DNA from: Cryomorphaceae bacterium
GTDB taxonomy: Bacteria > Bacteroidota > Bacteroidia > Flavobacteriales > Schleiferiaceae
Direction: 5' to 3'
Assembly (NCBI GenBank): GCA_013205365.1
Contig: JABMNC010000048.1
Span: 1 to 23,313, forward strand
Length of the DNA: 23,313 nucleotides
The notes under the pieces were generated by a model that worked only from the letters and a program-made list of their open reading frames with translations, did not search any database and was not told the DNA's origin. The position numbers and the translations under genes are program-made. Below are positions 7,565 through 14,355 of this stretch, in pieces; within the stretch, counting starts at the first letter, position 1; each line of letters starts with the position of its first letter.

Positions 7565-8082
7565 GATGCGAGTCCCAAAACGCCCTCAAGGGAACGGTTG
7601 TGCCAGTGCGCAATAAAATGCTGCGTCCACTTCTGGACGTCTTCGCTTCCTTGCCCTTCCCAAAACAGCGGTACCGTGCTTCCTGCCCAGTCAAGCTGGT
7701 CAAACAGGAGCAAGGCAAAGTAGGCGGCATCCTCGGCACTTGACGCGCGATGTACCGCATGGGCTTTAATTAGGGTTCCGTCTAAGGCGGCGAGCTCTAA
7801 ACGGTCGTTCCACCATTGGGCCCTGACTGCTCGGCCGGTGGGTCGGCTGCTCAGCCACCTGCGAAGGTTAAAAAGACTTAGGGGTTGCGCTCCCTCTGGG
7901 CTTTCAGAAAAGCGGTAGATTAAATGGTAGCGCTCGTCCAGGGGACTTCGAAACCAGGAGCTTCCCTGAGGGTCGACGATGCGCCAGTCGGAGTCCGCAA
8001 AATTTTTGGGAACCAGCATGCAGAAGGACTCATCATGCCATTGGAGTCCGCTAGAGGGTTCGACCCAAACCGTTGGAGTCAA
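7561..8082 (-). CDS. DUF3822-like protein
   Basis: A 173-residue soluble protein. It resembles Bacteroidota DUF3822 proteins, which I recall as commonly sitting directly upstream of rsmD, as here. The most family-like stretch is near the C-terminus: SSAEDAAYFALLLFDQL (about 113-129), then PLFWEG and a helix TQHFIAHWHN. DUF3822 proteins are usually about 250-280 residues and have an actin-like (ASKHA) shape, so this copy is unusually short. Function is unknown. The start is 5 nt downstream of the stop of the membrane-anchored gene, and the end overlaps rsmD by 4 nt. The assignment leans on gene order as much as on sequence. Confidence 0.62.
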   Translation of the reverse strand: MTPTVWVEPSSGLQWHDESFCMLVPKNFADSDWRIVDPQGSSWFRSPLDERYHLIYRFSESPEGAQPLSLFNLRRWLSSRPTGRAVRAQWWNDRLELAALDGTLIKAHAVHRASSAEDAAYFALLLFDQLDWAGSTVPLFWEGQGSEDVQKWTQHFIAHWHNRSLEGVLGLAS

Positions 8083-8087
8083 AGCGA

Positions 8088-8723
8088 TTAGTTCCAGTTG
8101 CCGCTCAGGGTCGGCTCGGTGAGCGAACCAACGATTAAGTCACTGTATTTTAAACGCTTAATGTAGTTTTCGTACTTACCGTAGGATTCGCTGAATATTG
8201 CGGCATTGCTTGCCTTGATTTCAAATACAGGAACTTTAATTCCATTTTTCACAATCACAGCAGTACCCATTTTAAAGGTGGAGTCTTGGCTGTATTTGAT
8301 GGTGAGCAAGTCATCTAGATTAAGATCTTCGGGGAACAAATCTTCTCTTTGGTTGCGGAGCTTGGTCAGGGCGGGGGCGCTCCCGATCACACGGTAGATG
8401 ATGGTGTCTTTGTTCATGTCAATCTGGTAGACCTTGTTGTACTGCATGAACGAGGAATCCTTGCGCTCCACGATGGTGACTTCTGCGTTTTTGATGAAGT
8501 CTACCAGGGTAGAAACTTCGGAGGCATACATGCCGTATTCATTTTTGAAGGCAAGCTGAGCCTCACGTAGCTGCTCGAGCTGCAAGATTACCGCCTCGTA
8601 GCGTCGATCCTTAATTTTTTGGAACTCAATGGGCTCCATGATGATTCGGTAAATGCGAAAGGCAAATAAAACTGCGATGACCCCTAAGGCTACACGCAGA
8701 TAAAGAATGGTACGAGGCGTCAT
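8088..8723 (-). CDS. Membrane-anchored hypothetical protein with pilin-like architecture
   Basis: A 211-residue protein. A single N-terminal transmembrane helix (TILYLRVALGVIAVLFAFRIYRII, about residues 5-28) runs into a long amphipathic helix (FQKIKDRRYEAVILQLEQLREAQLAFKNEYG), then a soluble C-terminal domain with several beta strands. A membrane helix continuing into a helix that ends in a short 'KxEYGxYxS' turn is the outline of type II pseudopilins. The classical prepilin peptidase site (G followed by F and E at +5) is not present, so this is structural analogy only. The topology predicts a periplasmic domain. It is the first gene of the minus-strand group with the DUF3822-like protein and rsmD, and I recall similar proteins in this position in other Bacteroidota. 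Confidence 0.72.
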   Translation of the reverse strand: MTPRTILYLRVALGVIAVLFAFRIYRIIMEPIEFQKIKDRRYEAVILQLEQLREAQLAFKNEYGMYASEVSTLVDFIKNAEVTIVERKDSSFMQYNKVYQIDMNKDTIIYRVIGSAPALTKLRNQREDLFPEDLNLDDLLTIKYSQDSTFKMGTAVIVKNGIKVPVFEIKASNAAIFSESYGKYENYIKRLKYSDLIVGSLTEPTLSGNWN

Positions 8724-8740
8724 ACGTTTTAATTAAGCAC

Positions 8741-8748
8741 CAAAAATA
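8741..8748 (-). promoter_or_regulatory. Putative -7 box for the hypothetical/DUF3822-like/rsmD group
   Basis: On the minus strand TATTTTTG matches TAnnTTTG exactly and ends 17 nt before the ATG at 8723, giving a leader of about 10-13 nt. No clear TTG is found about 19-23 nt upstream. It would drive the three-gene minus-strand unit. Confidence 0.4.
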
Positions 8749-8789
8749 GAGCAAACAAGTGCCATGCCCGTGAGGTGAAGGTTAACTTT

Positions 8790-8823
8790 TTTGATTTTCC
8801 TCGAGCTTGCGCAGCGACCTTTG
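8790..8823 (+). promoter_or_regulatory. Putative promoter for the HAD phosphatase gene
   Basis: A T-rich TTTG (8790-8793) and GACCTTTG (8816-8823, one mismatch to TAnnTTTG) are separated by 22 nt. The -7 box ends 4 nt before the ATG at 8828, so the transcript would start at or next to the start codon. Confidence 0.4.
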
Positions 8824-8827
8824 AGCC

Positions 8828-9556
8828 ATGGCTCATCTTTTTTTTGATCTTGACCGTACTCTTTGGCATCACGAGGGCAACCACAGGATCTTTTTTGAAG
8901 AGCTCCACGCGGACTTGGGATGGAATTCATACGGGACTTCTGCTCAATTTGCTCAGTGTTATTTAGCCATAAACGACCGCCTCTGGGACCACATTCAAAA
9001 CCATAACCTCGGCGTGGAATACGTTAGGGCGCGTCGGTTTGCGCTCTTGTTTAGCGAAATGGGAGTAGATAAGGGTTCACCTAAAAGCCTCAGAGAACGT
9101 ACCAAGGACTGCGAATCCCGACTCAAGAAGCGATTGCCCGACCTCGGTCAGGGTTACGACGGTGCCGCTGATGCACTCGAGGAGCTTCGCCAAGGCGGAC
9201 ACCAGCTGCATCTTATCACCAACGGAGTGTCTGAACCCCAAGAACGCAAGGTGGCTGCCTTGGGATTGAGCCAGTTCTTCACAGTCAGCATGACTTCGGA
9301 CCGTGCGGGCGCCTACAAGCCCAGTCCAGAAATCTTTACCGCAGCACTTCGCGAAGCAGGGGCTCATCCTCAGGAGTCCTGGATGATCGGAGATTCCTTG
9401 CTCCGGGATGTACTTGGTGGGCAGGGAGTGGGTATGCGCACGGCGTGGTTTCACGCAGAGGATGCAATTGACCCCGACGCTCAGGCAATTCCTGACCTTG
9501 AGTTTCGGCACTGGCGGACCTTTGCGGATCTGCTCAACCGAGCAATCGGACAGTAG
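8828..9556 (+). CDS. HAD-superfamily nucleotidase of the YjjG/YfnB type
   Basis: A 242-residue haloacid-dehalogenase-like phosphatase. All four HAD motifs are present: I, DLDRT (D7, D9); II, ITNG (T131); III, YKPSPEIF (K164); IV, IGDSLLRD (D189, D194). The helical cap between motifs I and II is of the C1 type. YjjG-type enzymes dephosphorylate pyrimidine nucleotides, including non-canonical ones, and thereby clean the nucleotide pool. The substrate here is inferred from family resemblance only. The start is supported by a -7-like box 4 nt upstream and by the strand running straight into motif I. The gene holds a T8 tract at codons 4-6. It is followed after 30 nt by icmF, which has its own -7 box. 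Confidence 0.87.
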   Translation: MAHLFFDLDRTLWHHEGNHRIFFEELHADLGWNSYGTSAQFAQCYLAINDRLWDHIQNHNLGVEYVRARRFALLFSEMGVDKGSPKSLRERTKDCESRLKKRLPDLGQGYDGAADALEELRQGGHQLHLITNGVSEPQERKVAALGLSQFFTVSMTSDRAGAYKPSPEIFTAALREAGAHPQESWMIGDSLLRDVLGGQGVGMRTAWFHAEDAIDPDAQAIPDLEFRHWRTFADLLNRAIGQ

Positions 9557-9573
9557 GGTCGCGGTCTGCGCGG

Positions 9574-9581
9574 TATCTTTG
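9574..9581 (+). promoter_or_regulatory. -7 box directly before icmF
   Basis: TATCTTTG is a perfect TAnnTTTG match that ends 5 nt before the ATG at 9587. Transcription would start at or within a few bases of the start codon, implying a leaderless or nearly leaderless mRNA. A TTG at -33 is not evident. Confidence 0.5.
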
Positions 9582-9586
9582 CTTTT

Positions 9587-12500
9587 ATGGTGGATTCCCA
9601 ACCCTACAAGCCCCAGCATCCGATTCGAATTGTTACGGCGGCCTCGCTTTTTGACGGGCACGACGCGAGCATTAACATAATGCGACGCATCCTGCAGTCG
9701 TCAGGAGCCGAAGTTATTCATTTGGGCCACGACCGCAGCGCCCAAGAGGTGGTGGAGACCGCCATACAAGAAGATGCCAACGCCATTGCCATGACCTCCT
9801 ACCAGGGCGGGCATTTGGAGTACTTCAAGTTCATGCACGACTTGCTCGAGGAACGCGGAGCGGGACACATTAAAATCTTTGGCGGCGGCGGCGGGACTAT
9901 TTTGCCCAGTGAAATTCAAGAGCTTCAGGCCTACGGAATTACGCGGATTTACCACCCCGACGACGGCCGTACCATGGGTCTTCAGGGCATGATTAATGAC
10001 CTTCTGGAGCGCTGTGATTTTGCCATCGGAAGTCAGGTTGAAGACGCCCTCGAAGGAGTTAAAATTCAACGGCCTCGCTCGGTGGCTCGCATGATTTCTG
10101 CCGCAGAAAACGCTCCCGCCGTGTACGAAACCCTAAGGGCTGAGGTCGAGGCCTTGGCAGCCCTGAATCAGGCACCGGTTCTGGGCATCACCGGCACCGG
10201 AGGCTCCGGCAAAAGTTCCATGGTTGACGAGTTAGTACGCCGCGTGCTTCGTCATTTTCCCGGCCTTAAAATTGGTTTGGTGAGTGTGGATCCGTCCAAG
10301 CGCAAGACCGGAGGTGCACTGCTCGGCGACCGGATTAGGATGAATGCCATTAACCACGACAACGTCTACATGCGTTCTCTTGCTACACGCCAGAGCAACC
10401 TTGCGCTGAGCAAGCACGTCAGTGATGCCTTAACCGTGCTCAAGGCGGCCAAGTACGACCTTATTATACTAGAAACCAGTGGAATAGGTCAGTCAGACAC
10501 TGAAATCATTGACCACAGCGACGTCTCGCTTTATGTGATGACCCCGGAATACGGCGCAGCCACGCAGCTCGAGAAAATTGACATGCTCGATTTTGCCGAC
10601 TTGATTGCCCTTAACAAATTTGATAAGCGCGGAGCCCTCGACGCGCTCCGCGACGTTAAAAAACAGTACCAACGTAACCACCTTCGCTGGGATGACCCCT
10701 TGGACGACATGCCCGTTTTTGGTACCATGGCCAGTCAGTTTAACGACCCGGGAACCAACTTGCTTTTTGCGGCCATCGTAGAGGCCTTGCGCCTCAAAAC
10801 CAAGGATGCGAAGTGGACCATCGCATCAGAATCTGCAAAGGAACTGGGCGAGAAGCTCTTTGTGATTCCGCCCCACAGAACCCGCTACTTGAGTGAGATT
10901 TCAGAGGGCATACGCGGATACAATGCATGGGTTCACCAGCAGGCGGACGTCGCTGATGCTCTTTATAGTTTGGTCCGTACCGAGTCGGAATTGCTTCGCA
11001 TGACGCTGGAAGACCGGGATCGATTGGTGGCTGGAATAGCAGAGGCCAAGGAATTGCGCAAGCGTGATTTGGATCCGCACAATTGGGCCCTAATCGAAGG
11101 TTGGAATGCCCTACGGCAGCGCTACAAAAACCCTGAGTACGTCTACCGGGTTCGGGGCAAGGACATTAAGCTGCCTACCCACACGAAGTCCCTTTCGAAT
11201 TCGGATATTCCCAAGGTCGTAACTCCATCCTACCGCAGCTGGGGTGATATTCTTCGCTGGCAGCTCCAGGAGAATGTTCCGGGCATGTTCCCCTACACGG
11301 CAGGATTGTACCCCTTTAAGCGCCAGGGCGAGGATCCAACGCGCATGTTTGCCGGCGAGGGAGGTCCAGAGCGGACCAATAAGCGCTTTCACTATGTGTC
11401 ATTGGGCACGCCAGCCAAACGACTTTCGACGGCTTTTGATTCCGTAACGCTTTATGGACGCGACCCGGGTCGCCGCCCAGATATTTATGGAAAGCTTGGC
11501 AACGCGGGGGTTTCGGTCTGCTGCCTCGACGACGCAAAGCGTTTGTACAGCGGATTTGATCTCTGCGACCCCGCCACCTCGGTGTCCATGACCATTAACG
11601 GGCCTGCCCCGATGGTCCTCGCGTTCTTTTTGAATGCCGCGATCGACCAGCAGTGCGAGAAGCACATTAAGGTTCATGGCCTGGAGTCTGAAGTAGAGAA
11701 GGTTCTGCATGCCAAGTACGAAGCCAAGGGTCAAGTTCGCCCGCGCTACCACGGCACTTTGCCCGAGGGCAACGACGGATTGGGTCTCATGCTTCTGGGT
11801 ATCTCGGGCGACGAAGTGCTGCCGGCAAAGGTCTATGCGGCCATCAAGGATGAGGCTCTGAATCAGGTGCGGGGAACGGTTCAGGCTGATATTCTCAAGG
11901 AGGACCAGGCACAGAACACCTGCATTTTCAGCACCGAATTTGCGCTTCGCTTGATGGGAGATGTGCAGTCCTACTTCATTGACCGCAAGGTGCGGAATTT
12001 TTACTCGGTGTCGATCAGCGGCTACCATATTGCCGAAGCGGGGGCTAACCCGATTTCTCAGCTTGCATTCACGCTGGCCAACGGATTCACCTACGTCGAG
12101 TACTACCTCAGCCGAGGCATGGACATCAACGCATTTGGCCCGAACCTGAGCTTTTTCTTTAGCAACGGAATCGACCCGGAGTACGCCGTAATCGGACGCG
12201 TGGCGCGCCGGATATGGGCTAAGGCCCTAAAGAACAAGTACGGAGCGGATTCCAGGACACAAATGCTGAAGTACCACATTCAGACCTCGGGCAGGTCCTT
12301 GCACGCTCAGGAGATTGATTTTAACGACATTCGAACCACGCTCCAGGCCCTGTATGCCATCTACGATAACTGCAACTCACTGCATACCAATGCCTACGAC
12401 GAGGCGATCACAACTCCGACCGAAGAGAGCGTGCGCCGAGCGATGGCCATTCAGTTAATTATTAATAAGGAACTTGGCTTGGCCAAAAACGAGAATCCGA

Positions 12501-12970
12501 TTCAGGGTTCCTTTATTATCGAAGAGTTGACCGACTTGGTCGAAGACGCCGTTCTTCTGGAATTTGACCGCATTAACGAGCGCGGAGGCGTACTCGGAGC
12601 GATGGAGACCATGTACCAGCGTGGCAAGATTCAGGAGGAGTCGATGCACTACGAGATGCTCAAGCACACCGGCGAGTACCCCATAATTGGTGTAAATACC
12701 TTCTTGAGCAGCAAGGGTTCGCCAACCTTGATTCCAGGCGAGGTAATCCGTGCTGAGGTTGACGAAAAAGAACGGCAGATTGCTAGGGCTGAGCAGATTC
12801 AGGCAGTCCGTCAGGTCGAATCCGCCCAGGCTTTGGACCGCATTAGTCGCGCGGCATTGACCAACGAACCCATGTTTGATGCCATCATGGAAGCCGCGAA
12901 AGTTTGCTCTTTGGGTTCCATTACCGAGGCGATGTTTGAAGTGGGCGGTCAGTACCGCCGCAACATGTAA
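9587..12970 (+). CDS. icmF: Fused isobutyryl-CoA mutase (IcmF) with internal G-protein chaperone
   Basis: An 1127-residue coenzyme-B12 enzyme that interconverts isobutyryl-CoA and n-butyryl-CoA by carbon-skeleton rearrangement, linking valine and butyrate metabolism. Three parts are fused. First is a B12-binding domain (about 10-150; DGHDASIN with ligand H25). Second is a MeaB-like GTPase (about 160-415) that loads and protects the cofactor, with Walker A GTGGSGKS (203-210), ETSGIGQSD and NKFD (343-346). Third is a TIM-barrel mutase domain (about 540-1127). Methylmalonyl-CoA mutase has Tyr (in RQYAG) and Arg (in MVRN) holding the substrate carboxylate. Here these positions are F588 (RMFAG) and Q776 (QAQN), the pair expected for isobutyryl-CoA. 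Homologues are often loosely named methylmalonyl-CoA mutase. The gene ends 5 nt from the convergent lipoprotein gene. Confidence 0.95.
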   Translation: MVDSQPYKPQHPIRIVTAASLFDGHDASINIMRRILQSSGAEVIHLGHDRSAQEVVETAIQEDANAIAMTSYQGGHLEYFKFMHDLLEERGAGHIKIFGGGGGTILPSEIQELQAYGITRIYHPDDGRTMGLQGMINDLLERCDFAIGSQVEDALEGVKIQRPRSVARMISAAENAPAVYETLRAEVEALAALNQAPVLGITGTGGSGKSSMVDELVRRVLRHFPGLKIGLVSVDPSKRKTGGALLGDRIRMNAINHDNVYMRSLATRQSNLALSKHVSDALTVLKAAKYDLIILETSGIGQSDTEIIDHSDVSLYVMTPEYGAATQLEKIDMLDFADLIALNKFDKRGALDALRDVKKQYQRNHLRWDDPLDDMPVFGTMASQFNDPGTNLLFAAIVEALRLKTKDAKWTIASESAKELGEKLFVIPPHRTRYLSEISEGIRGYNAWVHQQADVADALYSLVRTESELLRMTLEDRDRLVAGIAEAKELRKRDLDPHNWALIEGWNALRQRYKNPEYVYRVRGKDIKLPTHTKSLSNSDIPKVVTPSYRSWGDILRWQLQENVPGMFPYTAGLYPFKRQGEDPTRMFAGEGGPERTNKRFHYVSLGTPAKRLSTAFDSVTLYGRDPGRRPDIYGKLGNAGVSVCCLDDAKRLYSGFDLCDPATSVSMTINGPAPMVLAFFLNAAIDQQCEKHIKVHGLESEVEKVLHAKYEAKGQVRPRYHGTLPEGNDGLGLMLLGISGDEVLPAKVYAAIKDEALNQVRGTVQADILKEDQAQNTCIFSTEFALRLMGDVQSYFIDRKVRNFYSVSISGYHIAEAGANPISQLAFTLANGFTYVEYYLSRGMDINAFGPNLSFFFSNGIDPEYAVIGRVARRIWAKALKNKYGADSRTQMLKYHIQTSGRSLHAQEIDFNDIRTTLQALYAIYDNCNSLHTNAYDEAITTPTEESVRRAMAIQLIINKELGLAKNENPIQGSFIIEELTDLVEDAVLLEFDRINERGGVLGAMETMYQRGKIQEESMHYEMLKHTGEYPIIGVNTFLSSKGSPTLIPGEVIRAEVDEKERQIARAEQIQAVRQVESAQALDRISRAALTNEPMFDAIMEAAKVCSLGSITEAMFEVGGQYRRNM

Positions 12971-12975
12971 TAGGC

Positions 12976-13569
12976 TTAGCGGAGGGGAATCCTATTCCAT
13001 CGCTGCACGTATTCGCGCTCACGGTATTCGGCCGACTGCAGGGCCCATCGGCCCCGCTGCTTGGTGTACCTAAGGTCTGCCGTAGTGACTTCATAGCGGG
13101 CTAGGTAGCGCCGTTCTCTTGTGCTGCGTGCAGTACAGATCCATTCCACCGAAACAAGGTCACCCGAGGGTGCCGTACTTGCACTAACCTGCGCCGACGA
13201 ACCCAGGGGGAGGCTTTGAATTTTGGGCAGTAGCAGGGGCATGACGGCAAGGGCGCTCAAGTGGTAGAGGCTGTCGGGGCTCGGGACCTGACCTGCAGGC
13301 AAAATCAGTTCAAAACCTTCTCTCCTTGAGCTTAGAACCTGGCTCCCGGCGGTCAATTCGTGGCGCAAGAGGTTGCCTCTTCGGTCCATTTCGACGCGGT
13401 TTACCAGTCCCGGGTAGCTCTGGACGAAGCTAGAGGAGCTGCGGCTTCGGTACAGTTCCATAGTCATGATCTGGCTGGGATTTTGCTCGAGCGCAAACCG
13501 CCCTATTTGGGGTGCGCTGCAGCCCGATGCGAGCACGGCAGCCAAAAGCAGGATGGAGCCTCGGAGCAT
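12976..13569 (-). CDS. Hypothetical lipoprotein
   Basis: A 197-residue protein with a clear lipoprotein signal. A hydrophobic segment (ILLLAAVLASG) ends in the lipobox LASGC, with lipidated C17. Mature residues SAPQ carry no acidic surface-export signal, so the default is the periplasmic side of a membrane. The remainder is moderately beta-rich, with many Ser and Arg and a basic C-terminus; I recognise no domain. It is transcribed away from xth across a 27-bp spacer that contains a perfect inverted repeat. Its ATG lies 4 nt from a TACCTTCC box on its own strand. The 3' end is 5 nt from the icmF stop. Confidence 0.8.
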   Translation of the reverse strand: MLRGSILLLAAVLASGCSAPQIGRFALEQNPSQIMTMELYRSRSSSSFVQSYPGLVNRVEMDRRGNLLRHELTAGSQVLSSRREGFELILPAGQVPSPDSLYHLSALAVMPLLLPKIQSLPLGSSAQVSASTAPSGDLVSVEWICTARSTRERRYLARYEVTTADLRYTKQRGRWALQSAEYREREYVQRWNRIPLR

Positions 13570-13573
13570 AGCG

Positions 13574-13592
13574 GGAAGGTAATGTACCTTCG
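13574..13592. promoter_or_regulatory. Symmetric bidirectional promoter or operator between the lipoprotein gene and xth
   Basis: GAAGGTA (13575-13581) and TACCTTC (13585-13591) form a perfect 7-bp inverted repeat around ATG (13582-13584). Read outward, the left arm gives TACCTTCC, 4 nt before the lipoprotein start (13569). The right arm gives TACCTTCG, 4 nt before the xth start (13597). Both start codons are 14 nt from the dyad centre. The arms resemble the -7 box TAnnTTTG with one (right) or two (left) mismatches. A regulator-binding palindrome is the alternative reading. Confidence 0.5.
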
Positions 13593-13596
13593 GCTA

Positions 13597-14355
13597 ATGA
13601 ACATTATTTCTTGGAACGTAAACGGCCTTCGGGCGGTTGCTGGCAAAGGATTGCACGAGATTGTGCGCGGACTCAACCCAGACGTAATGGGTTTTCAGGA
13701 GATTAAGTGCACGGTGGATCAGGCCAAAGAGGTCTTGGACGGACTCGGCTACCACGTCGTCGCGCACGAGGCCGATAAAAAGGGCTATTCGGGTACGGCT
13801 ATCATTAGTAAAATCAAGCCGATCAGCGTCTCCTACGGCATGGGCGTGGAGGAGCACGAAGGCGAGGGTAGGGTCATCACTGCAGAATTTCAGGACCTCT
13901 ACGTGGTAACGACCTATGTTCCTAATTCCAAGGGTGACCTGTCGCGGATTCCGCAGCGGGCTCGTTGGGACCGCGACCTAGCTGCCTACCTTCAGGGGCT
14001 TGACGCCAAAAAACCCGTGGTGCTCTGTGGCGATTTAAATGTGGCGCACCAACCCATTGACCTGAGCCATCCGCAGCCCAACTACAACCGAACACCGGGT
14101 TATACCCAAAGTGAGATAGACGGACTTCAGCTCTTGCTCGATTCAGGCTTTGTAGATTCCTGGCGCGAGCAAAACCCGGGAGTAGTTAAGTATTCCTGGT
14201 GGAGCATGCGAAGCGGAGGCCGCGCCAAAAACATCGGCTGGCGCCTCGACTACCATCTGGTTTCGCGCCGGCTTATGGACCGGGTTGCATCGACCGAAAT
14301 CCATAATGAGGTTTACGGCAGCGACCATTGCCCGGTCAGCCTTCAGTTGGCCTAG
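13597..14355 (+). CDS. xth: Exodeoxyribonuclease III / AP endonuclease
   Basis: A 252-residue enzyme of the exonuclease-endonuclease-phosphatase family that cuts DNA at abasic sites in base-excision repair. Conserved residues are visible: N9 in SWNVNG, E35 in FQEIK, Y107 in TYVPN, D146 and N148 in CGDLNVAH, W203-type aromatics in the C-terminal loop, RLDYHL (216-221) and the closing SDH (242-244). The frame stays open upstream through the lipoprotein gene, but ATG 13597 gives MNIISWNVNGLRA, the standard family start. ATG 13582 would fall inside the inverted repeat. Its TAG stop shares the palindrome CTAG with the stop of the convergent O-antigen-ligase-like gene. Confidence 0.95.
   Translation: MNIISWNVNGLRAVAGKGLHEIVRGLNPDVMGFQEIKCTVDQAKEVLDGLGYHVVAHEADKKGYSGTAIISKIKPISVSYGMGVEEHEGEGRVITAEFQDLYVVTTYVPNSKGDLSRIPQRARWDRDLAAYLQGLDAKKPVVLCGDLNVAHQPIDLSHPQPNYNRTPGYTQSEIDGLQLLLDSGFVDSWREQNPGVVKYSWWSMRSGGRAKNIGWRLDYHLVSRRLMDRVASTEIHNEVYGSDHCPVSLQLA

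Noticed and set aside
8837..8845. T8 tract at codons 4-6 of the HAD gene as a phase-variation switch
   Set aside because: It simply encodes Leu-Phe-Phe of HAD motif I, and eight T is short for contingency-locus behaviour; no second frame or stop arrangement supports a switch.
9077..9661. 194-codon minus-strand frame across the HAD gene and the icmF start
   Set aside because: It would run through two well-supported genes and the icmF promoter; its translation looks like a shadow frame rich in Cys, Ser and Arg.
11399..12028. Long open frame (209 codons) on the minus strand inside icmF
   Set aside because: It lies wholly within a strongly supported coding gene, its translation has no recognisable family, and antisense frames of this length are expected opposite GC-biased codons.
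13360..13596. 79-codon N-terminal extension of xth
   Set aside because: It would overlap the signal peptide of the divergent lipoprotein and add nothing family-like; the family start is at 13597.
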